NCBI GenBank assembly: GCA_002340925.1
Contig: DDMR01000058.1
Coordinates: 10,362-25,675 of the forward strand
Direction of reading: 5' to 3'
From: Actinobacteria bacterium UBA2541
GTDB lineage: Bacteria > Actinomycetota > Actinomycetes > Nanopelagicales > Nanopelagicaceae
DNA: 15,314 bases
Made by a program: the position numbers and the translations under genes. Positions 6,858-13,928 of this stretch are shown here, one piece after another. Under the pieces are notes generated by a model. The model did no database searches. It was not told where the DNA came from and saw only the letters and a list, made by a program, of their open reading frames with translations. The stretch's first letter is position 1; each line of letters starts with the position of its first letter.

Positions 6858-6885
6858 TTGATAATTGCAATAGATGTTTTAAACT
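6858..6885 (+). promoter_or_regulatory. predicted promoter of the DUF151 nuclease gene
   Basis: TTGATA (6858-6863) and TAAACT (6880-6885) are separated by 16 bases. The predicted start, about 6892, is only about three bases before the GTG at 6895. No clear Shine-Dalgarno is present, so translation is likely nearly leaderless. ATTGCAAT (6864-6871), a small palindrome, lies in the spacer. Confidence 0.55.
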
Positions 6886-6894
6886 GGACAATCC

Positions 6895-7368
6895 GTGAGT
6901 GAACTTCGCCTAGTTGAAGTCGTTGGCGTAAGAGTTGAGATGCCCTCAAATCAACCAATCGTTCTTCTCAAAGAGGTAGATGGAATTAGATATCTCCCGA
7001 TCTGGGTAGGGGCTGCTGAAGCAACTGCTATCGCCTTCGCACAGCAGGGGCTGACTCCGCCAAGACCACTTACGCATGACCTGATAAAAAATATTATTGA
7101 TAACTTGGGCACGAGTGTGGATTCAGTGCAGATAACCCACCTGGCCGATGGAGTGTTCTACTCAAAAATCCTTATGGATAAGGGGATTGAAGTATCAGCT
7201 CGACCAAGTGATTCGATTGCGCTAGCTCTGCGAACCGGGTCACCCATCTATGGAACCGAGGATGTATTCAATTCGGCGGGCATCGAGATTCCAGACCAGG
7301 CAGATGATCAGGTCGAAGCTTTCCGTGAGTTCCTCGACCAGATAAACCCAGAGGACTTCTTAGGCTAA
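6895..7368 (+). CDS. bifunctional nuclease family protein (DUF151)
   Basis: This 157-residue protein belongs to the DUF151 family, named after plant and bacterial members reported to have DNase and RNase activity. Hallmarks are YLPIWVGAAEATAIAFAQQG (33-52), the RPLTHDL block at 57-63 and ARPSDSIALALR at 102-113. A short acidic C-terminus follows. It is the counterpart of M. tuberculosis Rv1829, always found between two MerR regulators in actinobacteria. Its physiological substrate is unknown, and the family name overstates what is established. The GTG start lies about ten bases after a -10 box, with no good Shine-Dalgarno. The length is typical. Confidence 0.88.
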   Translation: MSELRLVEVVGVRVEMPSNQPIVLLKEVDGIRYLPIWVGAAEATAIAFAQQGLTPPRPLTHDLIKNIIDNLGTSVDSVQITHLADGVFYSKILMDKGIEVSARPSDSIALALRTGSPIYGTEDVFNSAGIEIPDQADDQVEAFREFLDQINPEDFLG

Positions 7369-7369
7369 A

Positions 7370-7390
7370 CCTCAAGGGAAACTTTAGGGT
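7370..7390. promoter_or_regulatory. imperfect dyad overlapping a -10-like box before the second MerR gene
   Basis: CCTCAAG (7370-7376) and CTTTAGG (7382-7388) are inverted repeats matching at six of seven positions with a 5-base spacer. This is the overall size expected of MerR-family operators. TAGGGT (7385-7390) overlaps the right arm and could be a -10 box. The left arm sits in a 10-base word shared with the FHA promoter region. Autoregulation by the downstream MerR protein is inferred. Confidence 0.45.
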
Positions 7391-7480
7391 TTTGCGTGTC
7401 GGTCGTTGCTCTGGAAGCGGCCTCGAACTAATGTTCTCTTAAATCCGATAAGGATCTTCCCCCGTAGAAGTGAGCCTGAA

Positions 7481-8014
7481 ATGTCCCAAGTGACTGATCC
7501 TTCGGTACCTGAAATAGGTTACCGCGGTGCAACCGCATGTGTAGCGGCCGGAATTACTTACCGACAATTGGATTATTGGGCGAGAACTGGATTAGTTGAA
7601 CCGAGCGTTCAAGGAGCAAGTGGTTCAGGTTCGCAACGACTTTATGGCTTCCGTGACATTCTGGTTTTAAAGATTGTGAAACGTCTACTTGATACTGGCG
7701 TTTCTCTCCAAAATATTCGTACCGCGGTCGAACATTTACGTTTGCGCGGGGTAAGTGATTTAGAGCGAATGACCTTGATGAGTGATGGTGCAACTATTTA
7801 CGAATGTGCTAGCGCGGATGAAATCGTCGACCTACTTCAAGGTGGTCAAGGTGTCTTCGGAATTGCGATTGGTAAAGTTTGGAGCGAGGTTGAAGGCTCA
7901 CTAGCTAATTTGCAGGGCGAGAATGTTTCGACTGGAGAAAGCGTAGTTGGCGGCTCTACAATTGGGTCCGTTGATGATGAGCTATCGGATCGACGAAAGC
8001 GAAAGTTAGCTTAA
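7481..8014 (+). CDS. MerR-family regulator, Rv1830 type
   Basis: This 177-residue regulator has a MerR winged helix at about 14-82: GYRGATACVAAGITYRQLDYWARTGLVEPSVQ in two parts, then GSQRLYGFRDILVLKIVKRLLDTG. The downstream signature DLLQGGQGVFGIAIG and basic C-terminus (DRRKRKLA) match the M. tuberculosis Rv1830 group, which is linked to growth and division control. I chose the ATG at 7481, since homologous sequence begins just after it and a weak AAGTGAG lies six bases upstream. An in-frame TTG at 7406 would add 25 residues of no recognisable family sequence. With the 7370-7390 dyad as promoter, the leader would be about 84 bases. Target genes are not visible from sequence. Confidence 0.85.
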   Translation: MSQVTDPSVPEIGYRGATACVAAGITYRQLDYWARTGLVEPSVQGASGSGSQRLYGFRDILVLKIVKRLLDTGVSLQNIRTAVEHLRLRGVSDLERMTLMSDGATIYECASADEIVDLLQGGQGVFGIAIGKVWSEVEGSLANLQGENVSTGESVVGGSTIGSVDDELSDRRKRKLA

Positions 8015-8036
8015 ATTATTTCCTTCCCCGGGAATC

Positions 8037-8050
8037 GGAGTCATAACTCC
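8037..8050 (+). other. small hairpin upstream of gcvP
   Basis: GGAGT–CATA–ACTCC is a perfect 5-base stem with a 4-base loop, just before the gcvP ribosome-binding site GGGGAG (8060-8065). It is too short and lacks a T run to be a terminator, and nothing here resembles a glycine riboswitch. A modest role in translation or message stability is possible. Confidence 0.3.
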
Positions 8051-8072
8051 ACAACTTTAGGGGAGAGTATTA

Positions 8073-10937
8073 ATGAGTTCGGTCCGTTCTAACTTTGCAG
8101 ATCGTCACATTGGTCCAGATCAACATCAACTCGACTTTATGCTTGCAGAACTTGGCGAGAAGAAATTAGCAGATTTCATAGCGAAGGTTGTCCCGGAGAA
8201 TATCGCGTTAACAGAGAGACTTTCAAGTTCTCTGCCGAAAGCGGTGTCGGAAGTTGAAGCCATTGCTGAACTTCGACAGTTGGCGGATCAGAACCAAGTA
8301 GTAAAATCTTTGATTGGCTTGGGGTATTTTGGCACGATTACTCCACCAGTAATTTTACGCAATGTTTTAGAAAATCCTGCTTGGTATACGGCATATACGC
8401 CTTATCAGCCAGAAATTTCGCAGGGCAGATTGGAAGCAATCTTTGCTTTTCAAACAGTTGTAACGGATTTAACAGGTTTAGATGTTTCAAATGCTTCTAT
8501 GCTTGATGAAGCCACTGCAGCAGCAGAGTCAATGACTCTGGCTCGTCGAGTTTGGCAGGGCGATGATGAAGCGGTCTTTGTTGTAGATGCAGGATTGCAT
8601 CCTCAGATAAAAGCTGTAATTGCAACAAGAGCGATGCCGCTTAATATTTTAATTGTAGAAATTGATGTGGCTACAGATTTTTTTGCAGGTATCGAAAAAC
8701 CAATATTCGGCGCTATTTTCGCGCAGATAAATAGCAACGGAACAGTTGGGAATTTAGAACCGCTAATCAATGCGGTGCATGAACGTAACGCTCTTGCAGT
8801 TGTTGCATGTGATCTTCTAGCACTGACGCACTACAAGGCGCCAGGAGAAATCGGTGCTGATATAGCGATTGGTTCAGCGCAACGTTTTGGTGTTCCCATG
8901 GGATTTGGGGGACCGCATGCAGGTTTTATGGCTGTCCGTAAAGGTCTCGAACGATCCTTGCCAGGTAGGTTGGTTGGACAGAGTTTAGATTCACATGGCA
9001 ACCCTGCTCTTCGATTAGCGCTACAGACGAGAGAGCAGCACATTAGACGAGACAAAGCGACATCAAATATCTGCACAGCGCAGGTGCTTTTAGCGGTCAT
9101 GTCCGCTTTTTATGCAATGTGGCATGGCCCTAAGGGATTGCTCGAGATCGCAACTAGAGTTCGCAACAATGCAAATCTGATGCGGGAATCAGTGATTGCA
9201 GCTGGTTATGCGGTTACTCCTGGTGAAATTTTTGACACCTTTACTATCAGTGGGGTCGATTCGAAACAAGCGGTATCCGCATTACTAAAATCAGGATTCA
9301 ACGCAAGATTCGTCAATGCGGAGACCATTGGCTTAACTTTTGATGAAACGATTACGGACGCAGATTTAGTGATTATTGCTGGCGCACTTCAAGTGAAATT
9401 AAGTGACCATAAAACCTTCCCAATCGAGGGTGATCTTTTACGTAGTTCGCAATTTTTATTACATCCGCTCTTTAATTCTTATCATTCCGAAACATCAATG
9501 CTGAGATACCTTCGTTCATTAGCCGACAGAGACTTGGCACTTGATCGAACCATGATTCCTCTGGGTTCGTGCACCATGAAGTTAAATGCGACTACCGAGA
9601 TGATTCCGGTTACGTGGCCAGAATTCTCGAGCCTCCACCCATTCGCTCCGGCGGACCAGAGCACCGGCATCCGCAAACTAATAAGTCAGCTATCAGATTG
9701 GCTCATCACAATAACCGGATATGATGCCGTCTCTCTGCAGCCGAATGCTGGATCGCAAGGTGAATTCGCTGGTCTATTAGCTATTCGGAACTATCTGGAT
9801 TCTAAATCCCAACAACATCGCACAATCTGCTTGATTCCATCAAGCGCTCATGGCACTAATGCCGCCAGTGCTGTTATGGCTGGAATGCAGGTTGTTGTAA
9901 TAGCGTGCGATGAACATGGGAATGTGAGTGTTGCTGATTTGAGGGAGAAGATTTCGGAATATCACGATTCTCTCGCAGCTTTAATGGTCACATACCCATC
10001 AACGCATGGAGTATTTGAAGAAGCAATTACTGAAATCTGTGGACTGATTCATGATGCTGGGGGACAGGTTTACGTCGACGGTGCGAATTTGAATGCGCTA
10101 GTTGGGCTTGCTAAACCTGGAAAATTTGGAGCCGATGTATCTCATTTAAATCTTCATAAAACTTTCTGTATTCCACATGGTGGAGGTGGACCAGGTGTTG
10201 GGCCGGTCATCGCTAAATCTCACTTGGCACCATTCCTGCCTAACCATCCATTAGATCAACTATCAGGTCCAGCGACTGGACCTGGCCCAGTTAGTTCTGC
10301 GCCCTTTGGTTCTGCAAGTATCTTGTCGATTTCTTGGGCTTATATTCGAATGATGGGGGGAGCGGGCTTAACTAAAGCTACAGAGGTTGCAATTTTGTCT
10401 GCCAATTACATTGCAGCAAAGCTGGACCCACATTTCCCAATTCTTTACCGAGGCGCGAATGGCTACATCGCCCACGAATGCATAATTGATTTACGGGAGA
10501 TTACTAAAAATACTGGTGTTACAGTCGATGATGTTGCAAAGCGCTTAATGGATCATGGATTTCATGCACCTACAGTGAGTTTCCCTGTCGCTGGAACAAT
10601 GATGATTGAACCAACTGAATCTGAGGACTTGAATGAGATGGAGCGATTCATCAGCGCGATGATTCAAATCCGAGCCGAAATAACCGATATCGAAAAGGGG
10701 CAAGTTAGTATTGATGAATCACCGCTCAGATTCGCACCGCACACCAGTTCAGATTTAATGCAGAGCGACTGGGATCGAAAATATTCTCGCAAAATTGGTG
10801 CTTTTCCATCTGGCGAAGATTTAGATTTAGGTTCGAGAGGAAAATACTGGCCGACTGTTGGTCGGATTGACGGGGTTTATGGGGATAGGAACCTTGTTTG
10901 TTCCTGCTTGCCGGTATCAGAGCTGGCCATCAACTAG
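8073..10937 (+). CDS. gcvP: glycine dehydrogenase (decarboxylating), P protein
   Basis: This 954-residue PLP enzyme decarboxylates glycine and passes the aminomethyl group to lipoyl-GcvH. It is the single-chain form: an N-terminal half ([36 protein letters not shown]) and a C-terminal catalytic half. K696 in [18 protein letters not shown] is the expected Schiff-base lysine. Other family blocks are [30 protein letters not shown] and [12 protein letters not shown]. The length is normal and no frameshift is seen. GGGGAG at 8060-8065 precedes the ATG by seven bases. It is separated from gcvH by four genes, as in M. tuberculosis (gcvB, Rv1832). It converges on the mannosyltransferase gene 29 bases away. 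Confidence 0.97.
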   Translation: MSSVRSNFADRHIGPDQHQLDFMLAELGEKKLADFIAKVVPENIALTERLSSSLPKAVSEVEAIAELRQLADQNQVVKSLIGLGYFGTITPPVILRNVLENPAWYTAYTPYQPEISQGRLEAIFAFQTVVTDLTGLDVSNASMLDEATAAAESMTLARRVWQGDDEAVFVVDAGLHPQIKAVIATRAMPLNILIVEIDVATDFFAGIEKPIFGAIFAQINSNGTVGNLEPLINAVHERNALAVVACDLLALTHYKAPGEIGADIAIGSAQRFGVPMGFGGPHAGFMAVRKGLERSLPGRLVGQSLDSHGNPALRLALQTREQHIRRDKATSNICTAQVLLAVMSAFYAMWHGPKGLLEIATRVRNNANLMRESVIAAGYAVTPGEIFDTFTISGVDSKQAVSALLKSGFNARFVNAETIGLTFDETITDADLVIIAGALQVKLSDHKTFPIEGDLLRSSQFLLHPLFNSYHSETSMLRYLRSLADRDLALDRTMIPLGSCTMKLNATTEMIPVTWPEFSSLHPFAPADQSTGIRKLISQLSDWLITITGYDAVSLQPNAGSQGEFAGLLAIRNYLDSKSQQHRTICLIPSSAHGTNAASAVMAGMQVVVIACDEHGNVSVADLREKISEYHDSLAALMVTYPSTHGVFEEAITEICGLIHDAGGQVYVDGANLNALVGLAKPGKFGADVSHLNLHKTFCIPHGGGGPGVGPVIAKSHLAPFLPNHPLDQLSGPATGPGPVSSAPFGSASILSISWAYIRMMGGAGLTKATEVAILSANYIAAKLDPHFPILYRGANGYIAHECIIDLREITKNTGVTVDDVAKRLMDHGFHAPTVSFPVAGTMMIEPTESEDLNEMERFISAMIQIRAEITDIEKGQVSIDESPLRFAPHTSSDLMQSDWDRKYSRKIGAFPSGEDLDLGSRGKYWPTVGRIDGVYGDRNLVCSCLPVSELAIN

Positions 10938-10948
10938 GCGGCTTCTGT

Positions 10949-10968
10949 AATCTGACATAATGTAGATT
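10949..10968. terminator. possible weak bidirectional terminator between convergent genes
   Basis: AATCT and AGATT (10949-10953, 10964-10968) with inner CAT/ATG pairs form an imperfect hairpin between the ends of gcvP and the mannosyltransferase gene. There is no long T run on either side. The placement is right for two-way termination, but the stem is interrupted and weak. Confidence 0.3.
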
Positions 10969-11713
10969 ATCGGCGAATATTCATCCTTGAAGCACGCTCA
11001 ATTCCGGCCTTTGTAACATATCTAAAGGCCTCAAACGCTATTCCTGCCGTCATCTTTGAACTGCCAAAGTTTCGCTCTACAAAGGTAATCGGCACCTGGA
11101 GAAATTCTGCGCCCGCTTCTTTAGAAATTAGAGCCATTTCGATCTGAAAACAATATCCAGTTGCATGCATAGTCTTAAGGTTGAGCGAATTCAGAAGCTC
11201 TGAACTATAGATCCGAAAGCCACCCGTTAGGTCATCTAACTTAAGTCCAAGGGCTAATTTGGCATATCTTGTTCCTGACAGGGATAGAAGTTTTCGAAAT
11301 CTAGACCAATTCGTAACCCGCCCGCCTGGCATCCAGCGAACACCCATTACAACTGCCTTACTTGAATTCAATCCTTCAATTGCCGCAATCATTGCGGATA
11401 AATCTTCGACCCGGTGTGAACCATCGGCATCCATGGTTGCGACATGTGTGTAATTTTGATTCTGCAGAACCTCCAAGAAACCTGCCCGATATGCCGCTCC
11501 AAGTCCATCTTTTCTTGATCGCCGCATAACTTTTACCCACGGAAGCAATAACTTTTCGACAATTTCAGCAGTTTTATCGGGAGAACTATCATCAATAACA
11601 ACTACTTCAAATTTATTTGTTGACTCCTCTCGAAAAATTCTCAACTTTTCAAGCAAATCTTCGATAGATAGAGATTCGTTATAAGTTGGAATCAGAATTA
11701 CAAGCTTCTTCAT
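10967..11713 (-). CDS. polyprenol-phosphate mannosyltransferase (Ppm1/Dpm1 catalytic type)
   Basis: This 248-residue GT2 glycosyltransferase should transfer mannose from GDP-mannose to polyprenyl phosphate, giving the lipid-linked donor for mannosylated lipoglycans and proteins. Motifs in order are IPTYNES (8-14), VVVIDDSSPD (37-46), DADGSH (95-100, metal and nucleotide binding) and DDLTGGFRIY (160-169). No transmembrane segment is evident, as in the soluble Dpm1 class. Its ATG overlaps the lnt stop as ATGA, and no Shine-Dalgarno is visible, so it is probably coupled to lnt. In M. tuberculosis the two activities are fused in one protein (Ppm1, Rv2051c), while Corynebacterium has two adjacent genes as here. 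GDP-glucose or other donors cannot be excluded. Confidence 0.9.
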   Translation of the reverse strand: MKKLVILIPTYNESLSIEDLLEKLRIFREESTNKFEVVVIDDSSPDKTAEIVEKLLLPWVKVMRRSRKDGLGAAYRAGFLEVLQNQNYTHVATMDADGSHRVEDLSAMIAAIEGLNSSKAVVMGVRWMPGGRVTNWSRFRKLLSLSGTRYAKLALGLKLDDLTGGFRIYSSELLNSLNLKTMHATGYCFQIEMALISKEAGAEFLQVPITFVERNFGSSKMTAGIAFEAFRYVTKAGIERASRMNIRR

Positions 11714-13035
11714 CGGAGGATTCGATTTACCAACGTGGTTCGATCGCTTAGCATCAGTTCGCCGGCGAGAAAGGATTTATCATTCTGGGTGGTTTCACTC
11801 AATACTCGCCCATTATTGTCAATAAAAGCTGAGATGCCTATGGTTGAAACACTAAGTATGTAGCGCGAATGTTCAACTGCTCGAATTCGAGTTATGGCTA
11901 GCTGTTGTTCACTCTGTGCCGTATTTGCAAAGGTTGCATTGTTGTTCTGAACAATTAAGGCTTGCGAGTTTCGAGCCATATCTCTCACTAAAGAATCATT
12001 GATAATCTCATAGCAAATAACCGGTCCAATATTATTTCCCGCAATCCTATGCACTATCCGTTTCTGCCCAGGAATAAAATCGATCACGTTCTTTGCAAGT
12101 GGATTAACGAACTCAGCGAGTTTGCGCAACGGAATAAATTCGCCAAATGGTGTCAGGCCTCGCTTCAAATAAATGCTCTCAGCGATACCGGTCTCGGAGT
12201 ATAAAATCGATGCGTTTTGTGGGCCTTCCCGACTCCGTGTTACTACTCCTGCGATTAGTGGCGCTTGAAGATCACGAGTTAGCGCAGTTATTTCTCTGGA
12301 TACCTTTGGATAGAAATTGGGATCAATATCGACGGCATTCTCAGGCCAGATAATTGCATCGTAAGTCTCCCCAGTAGAATCAGTGAATTCTCGAGTGGCC
12401 TGGCTATGCAAGTCGAACACTGCTTTAGCTCGTGAATTGAAACCTAATCCGACCTCAGGAGTATTGCCCTGTATCGCAAGAATCTTTACCGAACCACTCC
12501 CCTCTGGATTACTAGGAAGCGCTATCGCTAATAAGAAAATTGCCGCAAGAAGTGCAACGTTTCTAAGATTTACTCTGGCAAGTAGAATCGAAGCTAAAAT
12601 TGTGAATGCCGACAGAGATACAACTCCCCCTACAGCAACAATCGGAAGGGCCGGTGATTCAACTTGACTGAAAGCCACACGCGTCCAACCAAATCCGCCA
12701 AATGGAAATCTAGTTCGAAGCTCCTCCATCGCCAATAACATTAACGCGGTGAGCCAGATGCTTTTGGATCTCCTGTAAATCCAGCCCACTGGCAGATAGA
12801 AGAGTGCCTGCAAAAGCGCTAACAGAAGCCAAGGTATAGCTCCCACAAATTTGCCACTCCAATACAGAACTATTGCATTCAAAATGAAGCCGAATACGAA
12901 ACTATGCAGAAGTGGTCGTGGGACTATCTTCAACTTCCAGAAAAAAAGTGCGAAGCCAAAGATTGCTAGAAACCAAATACCGATAGGTTGAAAAGAGGCA
13001 CTAGCGAGGAAAGCCGCAAATAAAACAGTCACCAT
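11710..13035 (-). CDS. lnt: apolipoprotein N-acyltransferase
   Basis: This 441-residue membrane enzyme adds the third fatty acid to the N-terminal cysteine of lipoproteins. The N-terminal half has about six hydrophobic segments (roughly 4-31, 42-59, 65-85, 93-103, 130-153, 159-174). The nitrilase-like domain covers about 183-435. The catalytic triad expected from E. coli Lnt is intact: E232 (IIWPENAVD), K291 (YLKRGLTPFGEF) and C341 (PVICYEI). At 441 residues it is somewhat shorter than the E. coli protein (512). The ATG at 13035 overlaps the exonuclease stop by seven bases. A GTG at 13032 would give a four-base overlap and is equally possible. It forms an operon with the mannosyltransferase. 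Confidence 0.92.
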   Translation of the reverse strand: MVTVLFAAFLASASFQPIGIWFLAIFGFALFFWKLKIVPRPLLHSFVFGFILNAIVLYWSGKFVGAIPWLLLALLQALFYLPVGWIYRRSKSIWLTALMLLAMEELRTRFPFGGFGWTRVAFSQVESPALPIVAVGGVVSLSAFTILASILLARVNLRNVALLAAIFLLAIALPSNPEGSGSVKILAIQGNTPEVGLGFNSRAKAVFDLHSQATREFTDSTGETYDAIIWPENAVDIDPNFYPKVSREITALTRDLQAPLIAGVVTRSREGPQNASILYSETGIAESIYLKRGLTPFGEFIPLRKLAEFVNPLAKNVIDFIPGQKRIVHRIAGNNIGPVICYEIINDSLVRDMARNSQALIVQNNNATFANTAQSEQQLAITRIRAVEHSRYILSVSTIGISAFIDNNGRVLSETTQNDKSFLAGELMLSDRTTLVNRILR

Positions 13036-13928
13036 TTTAGGGCTGCAATGAGGCGATCAATGCTCGCCCCAAGGCCGTAATCTTTCTGATACTGATAAAT
13101 CTCATCTAGGTTCTTTGGTCGCTTCGGAAGTTCTAAACTTTGTTTTGGAAGTGGGACATCCAGGGCGCAATGAACCAACTTTGGGGCAATTGCTGCGTAT
13201 TCAGCAGATTCCAGAAGTTTCTTGCGGGCGTTTGGGGTTAGCCGTTCATCCCCTTTTTTAGCCGCCTTCATGACATCAGGGAGATTTGTAAACTCCTTTG
13301 CGATTATCGCCGCACCTTTCTCGCCGATTCCTCTAATTCCTGGCAGTCCATCCGAAGCATCACCTCGAATCATTGCGAAAAGTGCGTAACGCTCGCCAGG
13401 TATGTCATATTTATTGGCAATCCATTTCAAGTCAACATGATCGTGATTCGTAATGCCCTTAGCCAGATATACAACTGCAATTTTTCGAGCATCATCAACT
13501 AACTGAAATAGATCTCGATCTCCGGTTACGATTTTGATTGGTCCAGGCTCACTTACCGCATATGAAGCCATAACATCATCAGCTTCATAATCATCAACTC
13601 CAACGAGCGGAATCCCAAAAGCCTCAAGAAGATCGAGCAAAATTGGGATTTGTGGCCCCAAAGTGTCGGGCTCCTCCTCCTCGCCTTCAACATCAAGTCG
13701 ATTAGCTTTGTAATCTGGAAACAAATCGACTCGCCAACTTGGACGCCAATCACCTTCTATGCATGCAACTAACCGATTTGGATTGTAAATATTTATCAAT
13801 CTCGAGGTCATGTCTAGATATCCGCGGATTGCATTTACTGGTTCGCCACTCGGAGAGAGCAGCGTGTCAGGCATTCCAAAATATGCGCGGTACCAGAGAG
13901 ATGCACTATCGAGAAGCATTAGCGTCAT
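13029..13928 (-). CDS. 5'-3' exonuclease (FEN/PIN-like, stand-alone)
   Basis: This 299-residue protein corresponds to the 5'-nuclease domain found at the front of DNA polymerase I, but without a polymerase. Expected metal-ligand and structural motifs are visible: LLDSASLWYRAYF with D7, DYKANR (72-77), DDYEADDVMASYA with E115, D117 and D118, and TGDRDLFQLV with D137 and D139. The helix-3-turn-helix block GDASDGLPGIRGIGEKGA (189-206) follows. In the ACIEGDWRPSWR block, E58 may replace an aspartate seen in many relatives. The start ATG at 13928 overlaps the helicase stop as ATGA. M. tuberculosis Rv2090 lies close to helY in the same way. A role in flap or RNA-primer removal is inferred. Confidence 0.92.
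   Translation of the reverse strand: MTLMLLDSASLWYRAYFGMPDTLLSPSGEPVNAIRGYLDMTSRLINIYNPNRLVACIEGDWRPSWRVDLFPDYKANRLDVEGEEEEPDTLGPQIPILLDLLEAFGIPLVGVDDYEADDVMASYAVSEPGPIKIVTGDRDLFQLVDDARKIAVVYLAKGITNHDHVDLKWIANKYDIPGERYALFAMIRGDASDGLPGIRGIGEKGAAIIAKEFTNLPDVMKAAKKGDERLTPNARKKLLESAEYAAIAPKLVHCALDVPLPKQSLELPKRPKNLDEIYQYQKDYGLGASIDRLIAALKW

Noticed and set aside
7406..7480. In-frame TTG giving a 25-residue N-terminal extension of the second MerR protein
   Set aside because: The added residues show no family similarity, the homologous sequence begins after the ATG at 7481, and TTG is a poor start. It would also lie just downstream of the putative promoter, so it is not wholly excluded.
8024..8034. 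TTCCCCGGGAA near-palindrome as a terminator before gcvP
   Set aside because: Only one unpaired base lies between the arms, so no RNA hairpin can form, and no T run follows.
8015..8072. Glycine riboswitch upstream of gcvP
   Set aside because: The 58-base gap is too short for a glycine aptamer, and only a 5-base hairpin is present. The 26-base gap before gcvH is shorter still.
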